From NCBI GenBank assembly GCA_965250105.1, contig OZ252290.1, positions 2,232,001 through 2,296,000 of the forward strand: DNA of 64,000 nucleotides, given 5' to 3'. The position numbers were made by a program, and so were the translations under genes. Positions within the stretch are counted from its first letter, which is position 1, and each line of letters opens with the position of its first letter. This stretch comes from JBCBSK01 sp965250105. GTDB taxonomy: Bacteria; Pseudomonadota; Alphaproteobacteria; Rhizobiales; Tepidamorphaceae. The notes under the pieces were generated by a model, which was given only the letters and a program-made list of their open reading frames with translations, was not told where the DNA came from and made no database searches. Below, in pieces: positions 33,138-41,821 of the stretch.

Positions 33138-35602
33138 CGACCCTGCCCACCCAGGCGCGCGCGGTGATCATTGGCGGCGGTGTCGTCGGCTGCTCCGTCG
33201 CCTATCACCTGACCAAGCTCGGCTGGACCGATGTCGTCCTGCTCGAACGCAAGCAACTGACCTCGGGCACGACCTGGCACGCGGCGGGGCTGGTCGGCCA
33301 GCTGCGCGCCACCCAGAACATGACCCGGCTCGCCCGCTATTCCGCCGAACTCTTCCGCAACCTCGAAGACGAGACCGGCATCGCCACCGGCTACAAGCAG
33401 AATGGGTCGATCCTCGTCTGCCTGTCCGAACACCGGCTCGAGGAGGCGCGGCGCGGCGCGTCCATGGCCAAGGTGTTCGGCGTCGAGATCGAGGAGATGT
33501 CGGCCGCGGATATCGCCGCCCGCTATCCCGGCATCAACACCGACGGCGTGCTCGGCGGTCTGTGGACGCCGTCGGACGGGCAGGCCGATCCCGCTAATAT
33601 CGCCCATGCGCTGGCCAAGGGCGCGCGCAATCGCGGCGCCCGCATCTTCGAGAACGTCAAGGTCACCGCGATCCATGCCGAAAACGGCCAGGTCACCGGC
33701 GTGACGGCCGCGCGGAACGGCGAGGAAACCGTCATCCGCGCCGACTATGTGGTCAATTGCGGCGGCATGTGGGGGCGCGAGATCGGCCGCATGGCCGGTG
33801 TCGGCGTGCCGCTTCAGGCCTGCGAGCATTTCTACATCGTCACCGAGCCGATCGCCGAACTGTCCGCCGACCTGCCGGTGCTGCGCGTGCCCGACGAATG
33901 CGCCTACTACAAGGAAGACGCCGGCAAGATCCTGCTCGGCGCCTTCGAGCCCGATGCCAAGCCCTGGGCCGTCGACGGCATTCCCGAGGATTTCTGCTTC
34001 GATCAATTGCCCGAGGACTTCGAGCATTTCGAGCCGATCCTCGAACAGGCGGTCAACCGGTTCCCGATGCTGGAAACCGCCGGCATCCATACCTTCTTCA
34101 ACGGTCCGGAAAGCTTCACCCCCGACGACCGCTATCTTCTCGGCGAGGCGCCGGAGCTCAGGCATTTCTTCGTCGCGGCGGGCTTCAACTCGATTGGCAT
34201 CCAGTCGTCCGGCGGCGCCGGCATGGCGCTCGCGGAATGGATGGACCGGGGGCATCCGCCCTTCGACCTGTGGGACGTCGACATCCGCCGCATGATGCCG
34301 TTCCAGTCGACCAAGACCTATCTCTATGAACGCTCCAAGGAGACGCTGGGGCTTCTATACGCCGATCACTTCCCCTATCGGCAGATGGCCACCGCGCGCG
34401 GGCTGCGCCGCTCGCCTTTGCATGAGCATCTCAAGGCGCGCGGGGCGTGTTTCGGCGAGGTCGCCGGCAATGAACGCGCCAACTGGTTCGCCCGTGCCGG
34501 CCAGACGCCGGAATACCGCTATGCCTGGGGTCGGCAGAACTGGTTCGACAATCACCGCGACGAACATATGGCGGTGCGTGAACGGGTCGGCCTGTTCGAC
34601 ATGTCGTCCTTCGGCAAGATCCGCATCGACGGCCCCGACGCGGCCGATGTCCTGCAGCGCATCGCGGCCAATGACGTGATGGTCGAGCCTGGCCGCCTCG
34701 TCTACACCCAGTTCCTCAACGAACGCGGCGGCATCGAGGCCGATGTCACAGTCACCAGGCTGTCGGAAACCTCGTTCCTCGTCGTCACGCCGGGCGCCAC
34801 CATCGTGCGCGACATGGCGTGGATCCGCCGCCATTGGCCGGACGATGCCCGCGCCGCGGCGATCGACGTGTCGCCGATGGAAGCCGTCATCGTCGTCATG
34901 GGGCCCGAGGCGCGCGATCTTCTGCAGCCATTGACCACCGTGGATCTGTCGAACGATGCCTTCCCCTTCGGCACGATGCGCATGATCGATCTCGGCATGG
35001 CCGAGATCCGTGCCCACCGCATCACCTATGTCGGCGAACTCGGCTGGGAGCTTTATGTGCCCGCCGACATGGCGGCCTATGTGTTCGAGACCATCGAGGC
35101 GGCCGGGCGCGATCGCGGGCTTGCCCTGTGCGGGCTGCATGCCCTCGATTCCTGCCGCATCGAAAAGGGCTTCCGCCATTTCGGCCACGACATCACCGAC
35201 GAGGACCATGTGCTGGAAGCCGGTCTCGGTTTTGCCGTCAAGCTGCAGAAGCCGGCGTCCCGCTTCGGCGGCTTTCTCGGCCGGGACGCCGTGCTGCGCA
35301 AGAAGGAAGCCGGCCTGGCGCGGCGGCTCGTCCAGTTCCGCCTGACTGATCCCGGACCGCTCGTCTACCACACCGAGCCGATCGTCCGGGACGGGGAGAT
35401 CGTCTCCTATGTCACGAGCGGCAATTACGGCCATGCGCTCGGCGGCGCGATCGGGCTCGGCTATGTGCCGGTGCGCGACGGCGAAAGCGCCGCCGACATG
35501 CTGTCGAGCCGCTACGAGATCGAGGTCGCCGGCGTGCGGGTCGCCGCGGAAGCCAGCCTCAAGCCGATGTATGATCCATCGGCCTCCCGTATTCGTTCCT
35601 GA
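33134..35602 (+). CDS. DMGDH/sarcosine dehydrogenase-like FAD protein with GcvT domain (2)
   Basis: An 822-residue paralogue of the first dehydrogenase, with the same order: FAD loop GGGVVG (14-19), TTWHAAGLVGQ with His49 at the covalent-flavin position, FAD-domain end near 400, then GcvT domain (YVGELGWELYVPADM, SCRIEKGFRHFGHDITDED). TTWHAAGL and the FRHFGHDI segment match true dimethylglycine dehydrogenases better than the first copy does. Its ATG overlaps the exporter stop (ATGA). A polypeptide read from further upstream would lie inside the exporter gene and was rejected. It probably carries out a successive or alternative demethylation, feeding 5,10-methylene-tetrahydrofolate. Confidence 0.91.
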   Translation: MTTLPTQARAVIIGGGVVGCSVAYHLTKLGWTDVVLLERKQLTSGTTWHAAGLVGQLRATQNMTRLARYSAELFRNLEDETGIATGYKQNGSILVCLSEHRLEEARRGASMAKVFGVEIEEMSAADIAARYPGINTDGVLGGLWTPSDGQADPANIAHALAKGARNRGARIFENVKVTAIHAENGQVTGVTAARNGEETVIRADYVVNCGGMWGREIGRMAGVGVPLQACEHFYIVTEPIAELSADLPVLRVPDECAYYKEDAGKILLGAFEPDAKPWAVDGIPEDFCFDQLPEDFEHFEPILEQAVNRFPMLETAGIHTFFNGPESFTPDDRYLLGEAPELRHFFVAAGFNSIGIQSSGGAGMALAEWMDRGHPPFDLWDVDIRRMMPFQSTKTYLYERSKETLGLLYADHFPYRQMATARGLRRSPLHEHLKARGACFGEVAGNERANWFARAGQTPEYRYAWGRQNWFDNHRDEHMAVRERVGLFDMSSFGKIRIDGPDAADVLQRIAANDVMVEPGRLVYTQFLNERGGIEADVTVTRLSETSFLVVTPGATIVRDMAWIRRHWPDDARAAAIDVSPMEAVIVVMGPEARDLLQPLTTVDLSNDAFPFGTMRMIDLGMAEIRAHRITYVGELGWELYVPADMAAYVFETIEAAGRDRGLALCGLHALDSCRIEKGFRHFGHDITDEDHVLEAGLGFAVKLQKPASRFGGFLGRDAVLRKKEAGLARRLVQFRLTDPGPLVYHTEPIVRDGEIVSYVTSGNYGHALGGAIGLGYVPVRDGESAADMLSSRYEIEVAGVRVAAEASLKPMYDPSASRIRS

Positions 35603-35623
35603 CCCAACCGGAGGCGCGCGACG

Positions 35624-37198
35624 ATGACCGAGTCCGCGATCGAAGTGCCCGCCCGCGGCCGACGGGCCGGCGGACGCAATGCGCGCGTGGCGATGCGGGC
35701 GGCCCCGCTCGCCGAGGACGTCAAGCCGGTGCGGCCGGGCATGGAGAGCGGCCGCTACAAGCCGCTGTCCGATGCCGATATCGCCGCGATCCACGAAACG
35801 GCGCTCAGGCTTCTCGAAGAGGTCGGCCTGGCCGACGCGCCCGATAGCGGTGTCGCGCATATGACCCGCATCGGCGTCGACTATGGTGAGGACAAGCGGC
35901 TGCGTTTCCCGCGCGCCCTCGTCATGGACATGGTCGCCAAGGCGGCGCGCAATTTCCCGCTGCCGGCGCGCGACCCGGCGCTCGATCTTTGGCCGCAGGG
36001 CGCGCGCGTCTACTACGGCACCGCCGGTGCCGCGGTGCATGCGGTCGATCCGATCGCGCGGGAATACCGCGAATCGACCCTGCTCGACCTCTATCAGGCG
36101 GCCCGCCTCGTCGACCAGCTCGACAATATCCACTATTTCCAGCGGATCTGCGTGACCCGCGACATGGAGAACGCGACCGAGCTCGACGTGAACACGCTCT
36201 ATGCCTGTCTCGCGGGCACGCGCAAACATGTCGGCGTCAGCTTCACCTCGCCCGAACGCGCCCGCATGGGGCTCGAAATGTGCCATCTCCTGGCCGGCGG
36301 CGAAGAGGCCTGGCGGGCGCGGCCCTTCGTGTCGAATTCCAACACCTTCGTCGTACCGCCGATGAAGTTCGCCACCGAATCCTGCGAGGTGATGGAGGTT
36401 CTGATCGAGGGCGGCATGCCGATCCTGCTTCTGTCGGCAGGCCAGGCAGGCGCCACGGCGCCGGCGGCGCTGCCGGGGGCCGTGGCCCAGGCGGTGGCGG
36501 AATGCCTCGCCGGTGTCGTCTATGTGAACGCGGTCCGGCCCGGCCATCCGGCGATTTTCGGCACCTGGCCCTTCGTGTCGGATCTGCGCTCGGGCGCCAT
36601 GACGGGCGGGTCGGGCGAACAGTCGCTCTTGACCGCTGCTTGCGCCCAGATGGGCCGCTTCTATGATCTGCCGACCGGTTCGGCCGCCGGCATGACGGAT
36701 GCCAAGCTGCCGGACATGCAGGCCGGCTACGAGCGCGGCATCACCGATGTGATGGCGGGGCTGGCGGGCCTCAACCTGGTCTATGAAAGCGTCGGAATGC
36801 ATGCCTCGCTGCTCGGCTACTGTCCGGAAAGCCTGATCATCGACAACGATCTGATCGGTCAGTGCCTGCGCTGCGTGCGCGGCATCGAGGTCAATGACGA
36901 GACGCTGTCCTTCGACGCCATCCGCAATGTCTGTCTCGACGGGCCGGGCCATTATCTCGGCCATGCGCAAACGCTGTCGCTGATGCAGCGCGACTATCTC
37001 TATCCCGATGTCGCCGACCGTACCTCGCCCAAGGAGTGGCTCGAGATCGACCGGCCCGACCTCGTCCTGGAGGCGCGCAAGCGCAAGGACGCGATGCTGG
37101 CTGGTCCGCTGTCCTCCCATATTCCCGATGCGGTGGATGCCGAACTTCGCGCCCGCTTCCCGATCCGGCTCGAGCGGGTGGACATGGCCGTCGCCTGA
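35624..37198 (+). CDS. MttB-family methyltransferase without pyrrolysine
   Basis: A 524-residue TIM-barrel member of the trimethylamine methyltransferase (MttB) family. The frame is uninterrupted, with no in-frame TAG, so it belongs to the non-pyrrolysine branch that includes the glycine betaine methyltransferase MtgB. Recognisable parts are an Arg-rich N-terminus (RRAGGRNARVAMR), HETALRLLEEVGLADAP, GTAGAAVHAVDP and YLYPDVADRTSPKEWLE. It is 21 bases after the second dehydrogenase, with RBS GGAGG, and ends seven bases from the convergent arsC. MttB proteins hand methyl groups to a corrinoid protein; none is encoded nearby, so its acceptor here is unclear. Confidence 0.86.
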   Translation: MTESAIEVPARGRRAGGRNARVAMRAAPLAEDVKPVRPGMESGRYKPLSDADIAAIHETALRLLEEVGLADAPDSGVAHMTRIGVDYGEDKRLRFPRALVMDMVAKAARNFPLPARDPALDLWPQGARVYYGTAGAAVHAVDPIAREYRESTLLDLYQAARLVDQLDNIHYFQRICVTRDMENATELDVNTLYACLAGTRKHVGVSFTSPERARMGLEMCHLLAGGEEAWRARPFVSNSNTFVVPPMKFATESCEVMEVLIEGGMPILLLSAGQAGATAPAALPGAVAQAVAECLAGVVYVNAVRPGHPAIFGTWPFVSDLRSGAMTGGSGEQSLLTAACAQMGRFYDLPTGSAAGMTDAKLPDMQAGYERGITDVMAGLAGLNLVYESVGMHASLLGYCPESLIIDNDLIGQCLRCVRGIEVNDETLSFDAIRNVCLDGPGHYLGHAQTLSLMQRDYLYPDVADRTSPKEWLEIDRPDLVLEARKRKDAMLAGPLSSHIPDAVDAELRARFPIRLERVDMAVA

Positions 37199-37205
37199 AG
37201 GTCGG

Positions 37206-37628
37206 TCAGGCGACGCGGCGTCCCTCGGCATCGACGATCGGCGTGCCGTCCTCGGTCTCGAACGGCCCCGGCGGCAGGCGGTCGAGCAGGTCGAGCACGG
37301 TCGGGCTCGGCCGGCACAGCCGCACCCCCTTCGGGGTGCAGACGATCGGCCGGTTGACCAGGATGGGGTGTTCCAACATCGCGGCGAGAAGCGTCGCGTC
37401 ACTCACGTCGGGATTGAGCAGGCCGAGTTCCTCGGCCGGCGATTTCGTCGTCCGCAAGGCGGTGCGCGGCGTCAGACCGGCGGCGGCGAACAGGCCGAGA
37501 AGCTGGGGCCGCGTCCAGCCGGTCGCGAGGTAGTCGATCACGACCGGTGTCTCGCCGCTCGCCTCGATGATGGCGAGCACGTTGCGCGAGGTGCCGCAGG
37601 CCGGATTGTGATGGATGACGGTGGTCAT
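37206..37628 (-). CDS. arsC: arsenate reductase, glutaredoxin-coupled type
   Basis: A 140-residue ArsC of the thioredoxin-fold, glutaredoxin-dependent class. The catalytic Cys11 is in HHNPACGTSRN, and the substrate-binding segments LRTTKSPAEELGL, HPILVNRPIV and GVRLCRPSP are in the usual order. It reduces arsenate to arsenite in the cytoplasm. Its ATG overlaps the stop of the aquaporin gene (ATGA), and it is the last gene of arsR-aqpS-arsC, so the arsenite it makes would leave through the channel. Confidence 0.94.
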   Translation of the reverse strand: MTTVIHHNPACGTSRNVLAIIEASGETPVVIDYLATGWTRPQLLGLFAAAGLTPRTALRTTKSPAEELGLLNPDVSDATLLAAMLEHPILVNRPIVCTPKGVRLCRPSPTVLDLLDRLPPGPFETEDGTPIVDAEGRRVA

Positions 37629-38326
37629 GCGTCCTTTTCCAGGGCGGGTTTCTTGATGGCGGGCGCGCCGTCGCTCAGAAGCCAACCCATCACCGCGACG
37701 GCGATGACGGCGCCGAGCGCCTCCGACGCGACGAAGCCGGGCACGTCGATGGGGCGGATGCCGGAAAATGTATCGGTCAGCCCGCGCGCGATGGCGACGG
37801 CGGGGTTGGCGAACGAGGTCGAGGCGGTGAACCAGCAGGCCGCCGTGATATAGAGGCCGACCAGCCAGGCAACGGCCTCGGGACGGTAGCGCAGGCCCGC
37901 CAGGATCGTCGCGACGAGGCCGAAGCTCGCCACGAGTTCGGACAGCCATTGCGCCGGCCCGGTTCTCAGCGTGTCGGAAACCTGCAGGATCGGCAGGTCG
38001 AACATGGCATGGGCGACAAGCGCGCCGGCGATGCCGCCCGCGATCTGGACAGCCGCATAAGCCAAGGCGTCGGCTGGCGGCAATGCGCGGCGCAGGGCGA
38101 AGGCGAGCGTCACGGCGGGGTTGAAATGGGCGCCAGAAATGGGCCCCAGCGTGGTGATCAGGACGACCAGAATGGCGCCCGTCGGCAGGGTATTGCCGAG
38201 AAGGGTCAGCGCGACATCGTCGGTCAGCCGGCTCGCCATGATGCCCGAGCCGACGATGGTCGCGACGAGCAGGCCCGTGCCGAGCGCTTCGGCCGCAAGC
38301 CGTCGCGACAGACTGGTCGGCGCCAC
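37625..38326 (-). CDS. aqpS: AqpS-type aquaglyceroporin for arsenite
   Basis: A 233-residue channel of the MIP family with six membrane helices and two half-helix motifs, NPA at 69-71 (AHFNPAVTLAF) and NPA at 174-176 (FANPAVAIAR), with the selectivity Arg at 181. In Sinorhizobium meliloti AqpS replaces an arsenite pump: arsenite formed by ArsC flows out down its gradient. The gene order here matches. Translation starts at GTG 38326, which overlaps the arsR TAG by one base (TAGTG). Confidence 0.92.
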   Translation of the reverse strand: MAPTSLSRRLAAEALGTGLLVATIVGSGIMASRLTDDVALTLLGNTLPTGAILVVLITTLGPISGAHFNPAVTLAFALRRALPPADALAYAAVQIAGGIAGALVAHAMFDLPILQVSDTLRTGPAQWLSELVASFGLVATILAGLRYRPEAVAWLVGLYITAACWFTASTSFANPAVAIARGLTDTFSGIRPIDVPGFVASEALGAVIAVAVMGWLLSDGAPAIKKPALEKDA

Positions 38327-38712
38327 TATATGCCTCCGCCCGATGTGTTGGCGCCCGACATGTCACCATTAGGCGGACCGGACGCGACGGTCGCGGTGAC
38401 ATCGGCGAACGGGGCGCAGATTTCCGGCCGGCCGTCGCAGCAATCGTGCATCAGGAAGGCCATCAGCGCGCGCATGCCGTCATGGTCGGCCGCGTAGCGG
38501 ACCATCCGCCCGTCGCGCTCGGAACGCACGAGCCCGGCGCGCGTCAGAATGCCGAGATGCGTCGACAACGTGTTGGGCAGCACGTCGAGCCGGGCGGCGA
38601 TGTCGCCGGCGGGCAGCGGATCCGGGCCCTGGGTCACCAGCAGGCGGAACACGTCGAGGCGCGTTTCCTGCGACAGGGCGGCGAGAGCGGTGAGAGCGTT
38701 TTGTTTTTCCAT
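38326..38712 (-). CDS. arsR: ArsR-family arsenic-responsive repressor
   Basis: A 128-residue winged-helix repressor with the recognition helix in LPNTLSTHLGILTRAGLVRSE (about 45-65). Cys91, Cys92 and Cys99 in HDCCDGRPEIC form a C-terminal arsenite site. Binding As(III) should release it from DNA and induce the operon. I start at MEKQNALTAL; this ATG has no Shine-Dalgarno sequence because the operator-like palindrome abuts it, so the mRNA may be leaderless. Frames further upstream lack family sequence. Confidence 0.92.
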   Translation of the reverse strand: MEKQNALTALAALSQETRLDVFRLLVTQGPDPLPAGDIAARLDVLPNTLSTHLGILTRAGLVRSERDGRMVRYAADHDGMRALMAFLMHDCCDGRPEICAPFADVTATVASGPPNGDMSGANTSGGGI

Positions 38713-38734
38713 ATTTCGAGAAATATCGAAATAT
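38711..38734. promoter_or_regulatory. probable ArsR operator overlapping the arsR start
   Basis: ATATTTCGA (38711-38719) and TCGAAATAT (38726-38734) form a perfect 9-bp inverted repeat with a 6-base spacer. It is the only AT-rich stretch nearby and overlaps the arsR start codon by two bases. Binding here would block transcription of arsR-aqpS-arsC. Confidence 0.75.
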
Positions 38735-38844
38735 TGTGACCCTCGCAAGGGGTTTTCGACGCGACGGTCTCTTGTCTCTTGCCCGTCGACTGGTCGGCTA
38801 GCCTCGTGGCCGTGCGGCTGGTCGGGGCGAAGGGATCGCAACCG

Positions 38845-39534
38845 TCATCGGGGTCCTGCATCGCGCCTTTGCCAGGCGTCGCGCAATCGGGCGCCGTCGC
38901 CCGCCGCCATCGCGCCCGCATCGACGCAGTCCGTGATGCGGTCGAGGCGGAAATGGCGGAAATCGTCGCGCAGCTCGCACCAGGCGGCGAGCACGGCCGC
39001 TTCCACATAATAGACCATGGCGAGCGGGCGGATCCGGCGGTCGGTTTTCGTGCCGTCCATCGTCAGATAGCCGATCCGGAGTTTGCGCTCGTCGCGAATG
39101 GCGGCGCGTATCATGGCCGGGTCGGCGCGTTCCGGCACCGGCGCGCCATGGCGCGACACATGCAGGCCAACGGGCTGTTCGCGTAAGGCGTCTATCTTGC
39201 GCGCGACCCGGGCGGCCGCCTGCTGCAACGTCGGATCCCCGGTGCGCCCCAGAAGCCCGAAGCCGACGAGAATGGCCTCGACCTCCTCCTGATCAAGATT
39301 GATCGGCGGCAGGTCATAGCCCGCGCGCAGTACATAGCCGACGCCTGCCGCGCCATCGATCGGCGTCCGCATGCCTTGAAGGGCGGCGATGTCGCGGTAG
39401 ATCGTTCGCGGAGAGACTTCGAGGAGCGTGGCCAGCCGGTCGGCGGTCTCGGCCTGCCTGCTGGCGCGCAGGATCTGGATGATTTCGAACAGGCGGTCGG
39501 CGCGGCGCATGACGGTCACCGGAGAAGCGGACAT
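38845..39534 (-). CDS. YafY/DeoR-type regulator with WYL domain
   Basis: A 229-residue transcription factor. The N-terminal helix-turn-helix spans about 11-65 (RADRLFEIIQILRASR, SPRTIYRDIAALQ), and the WYL-like ligand domain follows from about 140 (ELRDDFRHFRLDRI at its end). The middle segment (YDLPPINLDQEEVEAILVGF) is typical of YafY proteins. It is divergent from the DMT exporter gene, with a perfect palindrome between them, so it probably controls itself and the exporter. The inducer is unknown. Confidence 0.9.
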   Translation of the reverse strand: MSASPVTVMRRADRLFEIIQILRASRQAETADRLATLLEVSPRTIYRDIAALQGMRTPIDGAAGVGYVLRAGYDLPPINLDQEEVEAILVGFGLLGRTGDPTLQQAAARVARKIDALREQPVGLHVSRHGAPVPERADPAMIRAAIRDERKLRIGYLTMDGTKTDRRIRPLAMVYYVEAAVLAAWCELRDDFRHFRLDRITDCVDAGAMAAGDGARLRDAWQRRDAGPR

Positions 39535-39562
39535 TCGATCGGCGACGTCTGTTTTATCATGT

Positions 39563-39586
39563 CTCCTGACAGAATGATGTCAGGAG
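39563..39586. promoter_or_regulatory. operator-like palindrome between WYL regulator and DMT gene
   Basis: CTCCTGACA (39563-39571) and TGTCAGGAG (39578-39586) form a perfect 9-bp inverted repeat with spacer GAATGA. It lies 28 bases from the regulator start and 57 bases from the exporter start, placed to control both promoters. TGTCAGGA half-sites beside YafY-type regulators are, to my recollection, recurrent. Confidence 0.75.
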
Positions 39587-39643
39587 GCCGTCGATAGGCT
39601 GCATCGCATCCGCGGATGGCGCGGCGGTGACGGAGAGACGGCC

Positions 39644-40525
39644 ATGGCGATTGCGACGGACAGGTCGGCATTGCGCGATCGCCGGGGCGGCATCACCTGG
39701 ATCGTCCTGTCGGCGATCGCGTTCAGCAGCGCCGGGCTGTTCACCAAGGGCGTCAGCGCCGATGGTTGGGCGGTGGTGTTCTGGCGCGGCGCGTTCGCCG
39801 CCCTGGTGATCGTGCTCGTCATGATGTGGCGCGGCGGGTTGTGGCGCGAGCTACGCCATCTCGGCGTGCCGGGATGGAGCGCGGCGATCATCGGCGCCAG
39901 CGGCATGGCCGCCTTCCTGCATGCCTTCAAACTGACGACGATCGCCAATGTCGCCCTGATCTATGCGGCCGCGCCCTTCCTCGCCGCCGCCATCGCCTGG
40001 CTCTGGTTCGCCGAGCGCCCGAGCCGGCCGACACTGGTGGCGAGCTGTGTCGGCTTCTGCGGCGTCGCGATCATCGTCGGCGGGTCGATCGGCGGGCTGT
40101 CGCTGTCGGGCGACCTGCTCGCGCTCTGGATGGCCTTTGTCATGGCATTGCTGATCGTGATCTTTCGGCGCTATCCGACAACCTCGCCGGGCGCCGTCAC
40201 GGCGGTATCCTCGATCCTGTTGCTGCCGGTGGCGCTGATCGCCGGCGATCCCTTGGCCGCGCCGGTCGCCGAAATCCCGATCATGGCCGCTTTCGGCTTC
40301 GTCTTCGCCTTCGCCGCTGTCGCCCTGGTCGAGGGTGCCCGCCGCCTGCCGGCATCCGAAGCCTCGCTGCTGAGCACGCTGGAGATTCCTTTGGCGCCGA
40401 TCTGGGCGCTGATGCTGTTCGGCGAGGTGCCCGCGCCGGCGACGCTCATCGGCGGCCTTGTGATCTTCCTCGCCGTTCTCGGCTCGCAGATCGCGCTCAG
40501 CCGGCGGTCCGGCAAACCCATCTGA
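39644..40525 (+). CDS. DMT-superfamily (EamA) transporter
   Basis: A 293-residue inner-membrane protein with about ten helices in two EamA repeats. The first begins WIVLSAIAFSSAGLFTKGV, and the second ends EIPLAPIWALMLFGEVPAPATLIGG, both typical of drug/metabolite exporters. RBS CGGAGAG precedes the ATG. It is divergent from the WYL regulator, which probably represses it. The exported compound is unknown. Confidence 0.9.
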   Translation: MAIATDRSALRDRRGGITWIVLSAIAFSSAGLFTKGVSADGWAVVFWRGAFAALVIVLVMMWRGGLWRELRHLGVPGWSAAIIGASGMAAFLHAFKLTTIANVALIYAAAPFLAAAIAWLWFAERPSRPTLVASCVGFCGVAIIVGGSIGGLSLSGDLLALWMAFVMALLIVIFRRYPTTSPGAVTAVSSILLLPVALIAGDPLAAPVAEIPIMAAFGFVFAFAAVALVEGARRLPASEASLLSTLEIPLAPIWALMLFGEVPAPATLIGGLVIFLAVLGSQIALSRRSGKPI

Positions 40526-40646
40526 GCGGGGCGCAAATGCGCCAGATTCTGACGCGAACGAAGGATAAGGCCTCCCGCGAGCTTCTATTCTCCTTCTGAA
40601 TGGCGCGGGCGGACTAGGCCGTTCCGCCGGGTGTCGGAGATCGACC

Positions 40647-41801
40647 ATGCTCGATGAAGCGGTGTTGAAGGGGCAGTTGCAATCGGTCACCCGGCCGGTA
40701 TCCGAAGCCAGCGGCCTGCCCAACGTGCTCTATGCCGACCCGGCCGCCTTCGCGCTCGAAACCCGCGGTATCTTCCATGGCGGCTGGGCCTGTGTCGGCG
40801 TCGGCGCCGACGTGCCCGAGCCGGGCGATGCCCAGCCGATCGACTTTCTCGGCGTGCCGCTTCTGTTGCTGCGCGACCGGTCGGGTGCGTTGAAGCTCTA
40901 TCAGAATGTCTGTCGGCATCGCGGCATGATCCTGGTCGAGGAGAAGCGCAATTTCTCCGGCGTCATCCGCTGCCCCTATCATTCCTGGTGCTACAGCCTC
41001 GACGGCAAGCTGCGCGCGACGCCGCATGTCGGCGGGCCGGGGCTGAACAGCCATGATGCCATCGACCGCGACGCGACGGGGCTGATCGAGGTGCGCATGG
41101 GCATCTTCCTCGACTGCGTCTTCGCCGATCTGTCGGGCCAGGCCGTCCCCTTCGAAACCTTCGTCGCGCCGCTGGCCGAGCGCTGGTCGGACTTCGCCGA
41201 CCGTCCGATCCATCATGGCGGGCCAAGTTCGCGGTTCACCCTTGATATCGCCTGCAACTGGAAGCTCGCCGTCGAGAACTATTGCGAGAGCTACCATCTG
41301 CCCTGGGTGCATCCGGGACTGAATTCCTATTCCCGGCTCGAGGATCATTACAATATCGAGGCGCCGCGCGCCTATTCGGGCCAGGGCACGATGGTCTATG
41401 CGCCGAACCTCGACGAGAACCGCGCCTTCCCGGACTTTCCCGGCCTGCCGGCGAGATGGGACCGGGCGGCCGAATACATCGCGCTCTACCCCAATGTGCT
41501 GTTCGGTGTGCATCGCGATCATGTCTTTTCGATCCGCATCGAGCCGATCGCCAATGATCGGATTCGCGAGCATATCGAGATCTACTATACCGATGCCGAG
41601 GTCGCCGCCGGCGCCGATTGGGAGGCGCTGCGCGCCAAGAACGCCAAGCTGTGGAAGGATGTCTTCATCGAGGACATCTTCGTGGTCGAGGGCATGCAGC
41701 GCGGCCGCGGCGCGCCGGGCTTCGATGGCGGGGTGTTCTCGCCGGTGATGGATGCCCCTACTCATTGCTTCCACGATTGGGTCGCGAGCCGGCTCGCCTG
41801 A
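40647..41801 (+). CDS. Rieske non-haem iron oxygenase, quaternary-amine type
   Basis: A 384-residue oxygenase alpha subunit. The Rieske [2Fe-2S] ligands are Cys89/His91 (NVCRHRGM) and Cys109/His112 (RCPYHSWCY). The mononuclear iron site has His217 and His222 in ESYHLPWVHP, with Asp343 as the likely third ligand. At the position of the electron-bridging Asp of ring-hydroxylating oxygenases stands Glu214, a feature shared with carnitine oxygenase CntA and related choline/betaine enzymes. It probably hydroxylates an N-methyl or neighbouring carbon of a quaternary amine. No reductase gene is adjacent, so it must use one from elsewhere. Confidence 0.87.
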   Translation: MLDEAVLKGQLQSVTRPVSEASGLPNVLYADPAAFALETRGIFHGGWACVGVGADVPEPGDAQPIDFLGVPLLLLRDRSGALKLYQNVCRHRGMILVEEKRNFSGVIRCPYHSWCYSLDGKLRATPHVGGPGLNSHDAIDRDATGLIEVRMGIFLDCVFADLSGQAVPFETFVAPLAERWSDFADRPIHHGGPSSRFTLDIACNWKLAVENYCESYHLPWVHPGLNSYSRLEDHYNIEAPRAYSGQGTMVYAPNLDENRAFPDFPGLPARWDRAAEYIALYPNVLFGVHRDHVFSIRIEPIANDRIREHIEIYYTDAEVAAGADWEALRAKNAKLWKDVFIEDIFVVEGMQRGRGAPGFDGGVFSPVMDAPTHCFHDWVASRLA

Positions 41802-41821
41802 GCCGCGCGGTGTGTGAAGCC

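Noticed and set aside
35624..37198. Possible pyrrolysine-containing MttB
   Set aside because: The coding frame has no internal TAG, so pyrrolysine is not encoded; it belongs to the non-pyrrolysine branch.
34355..37402. A minus-strand open frame of over 1000 codons antisense to the second dehydrogenase and the MttB homologue
   Set aside because: Its translation is low-complexity His/Arg/Gly/Asp-rich with no domain, while the plus strand carries recognisable enzymes. Long antisense frames are expected at this G+C content.
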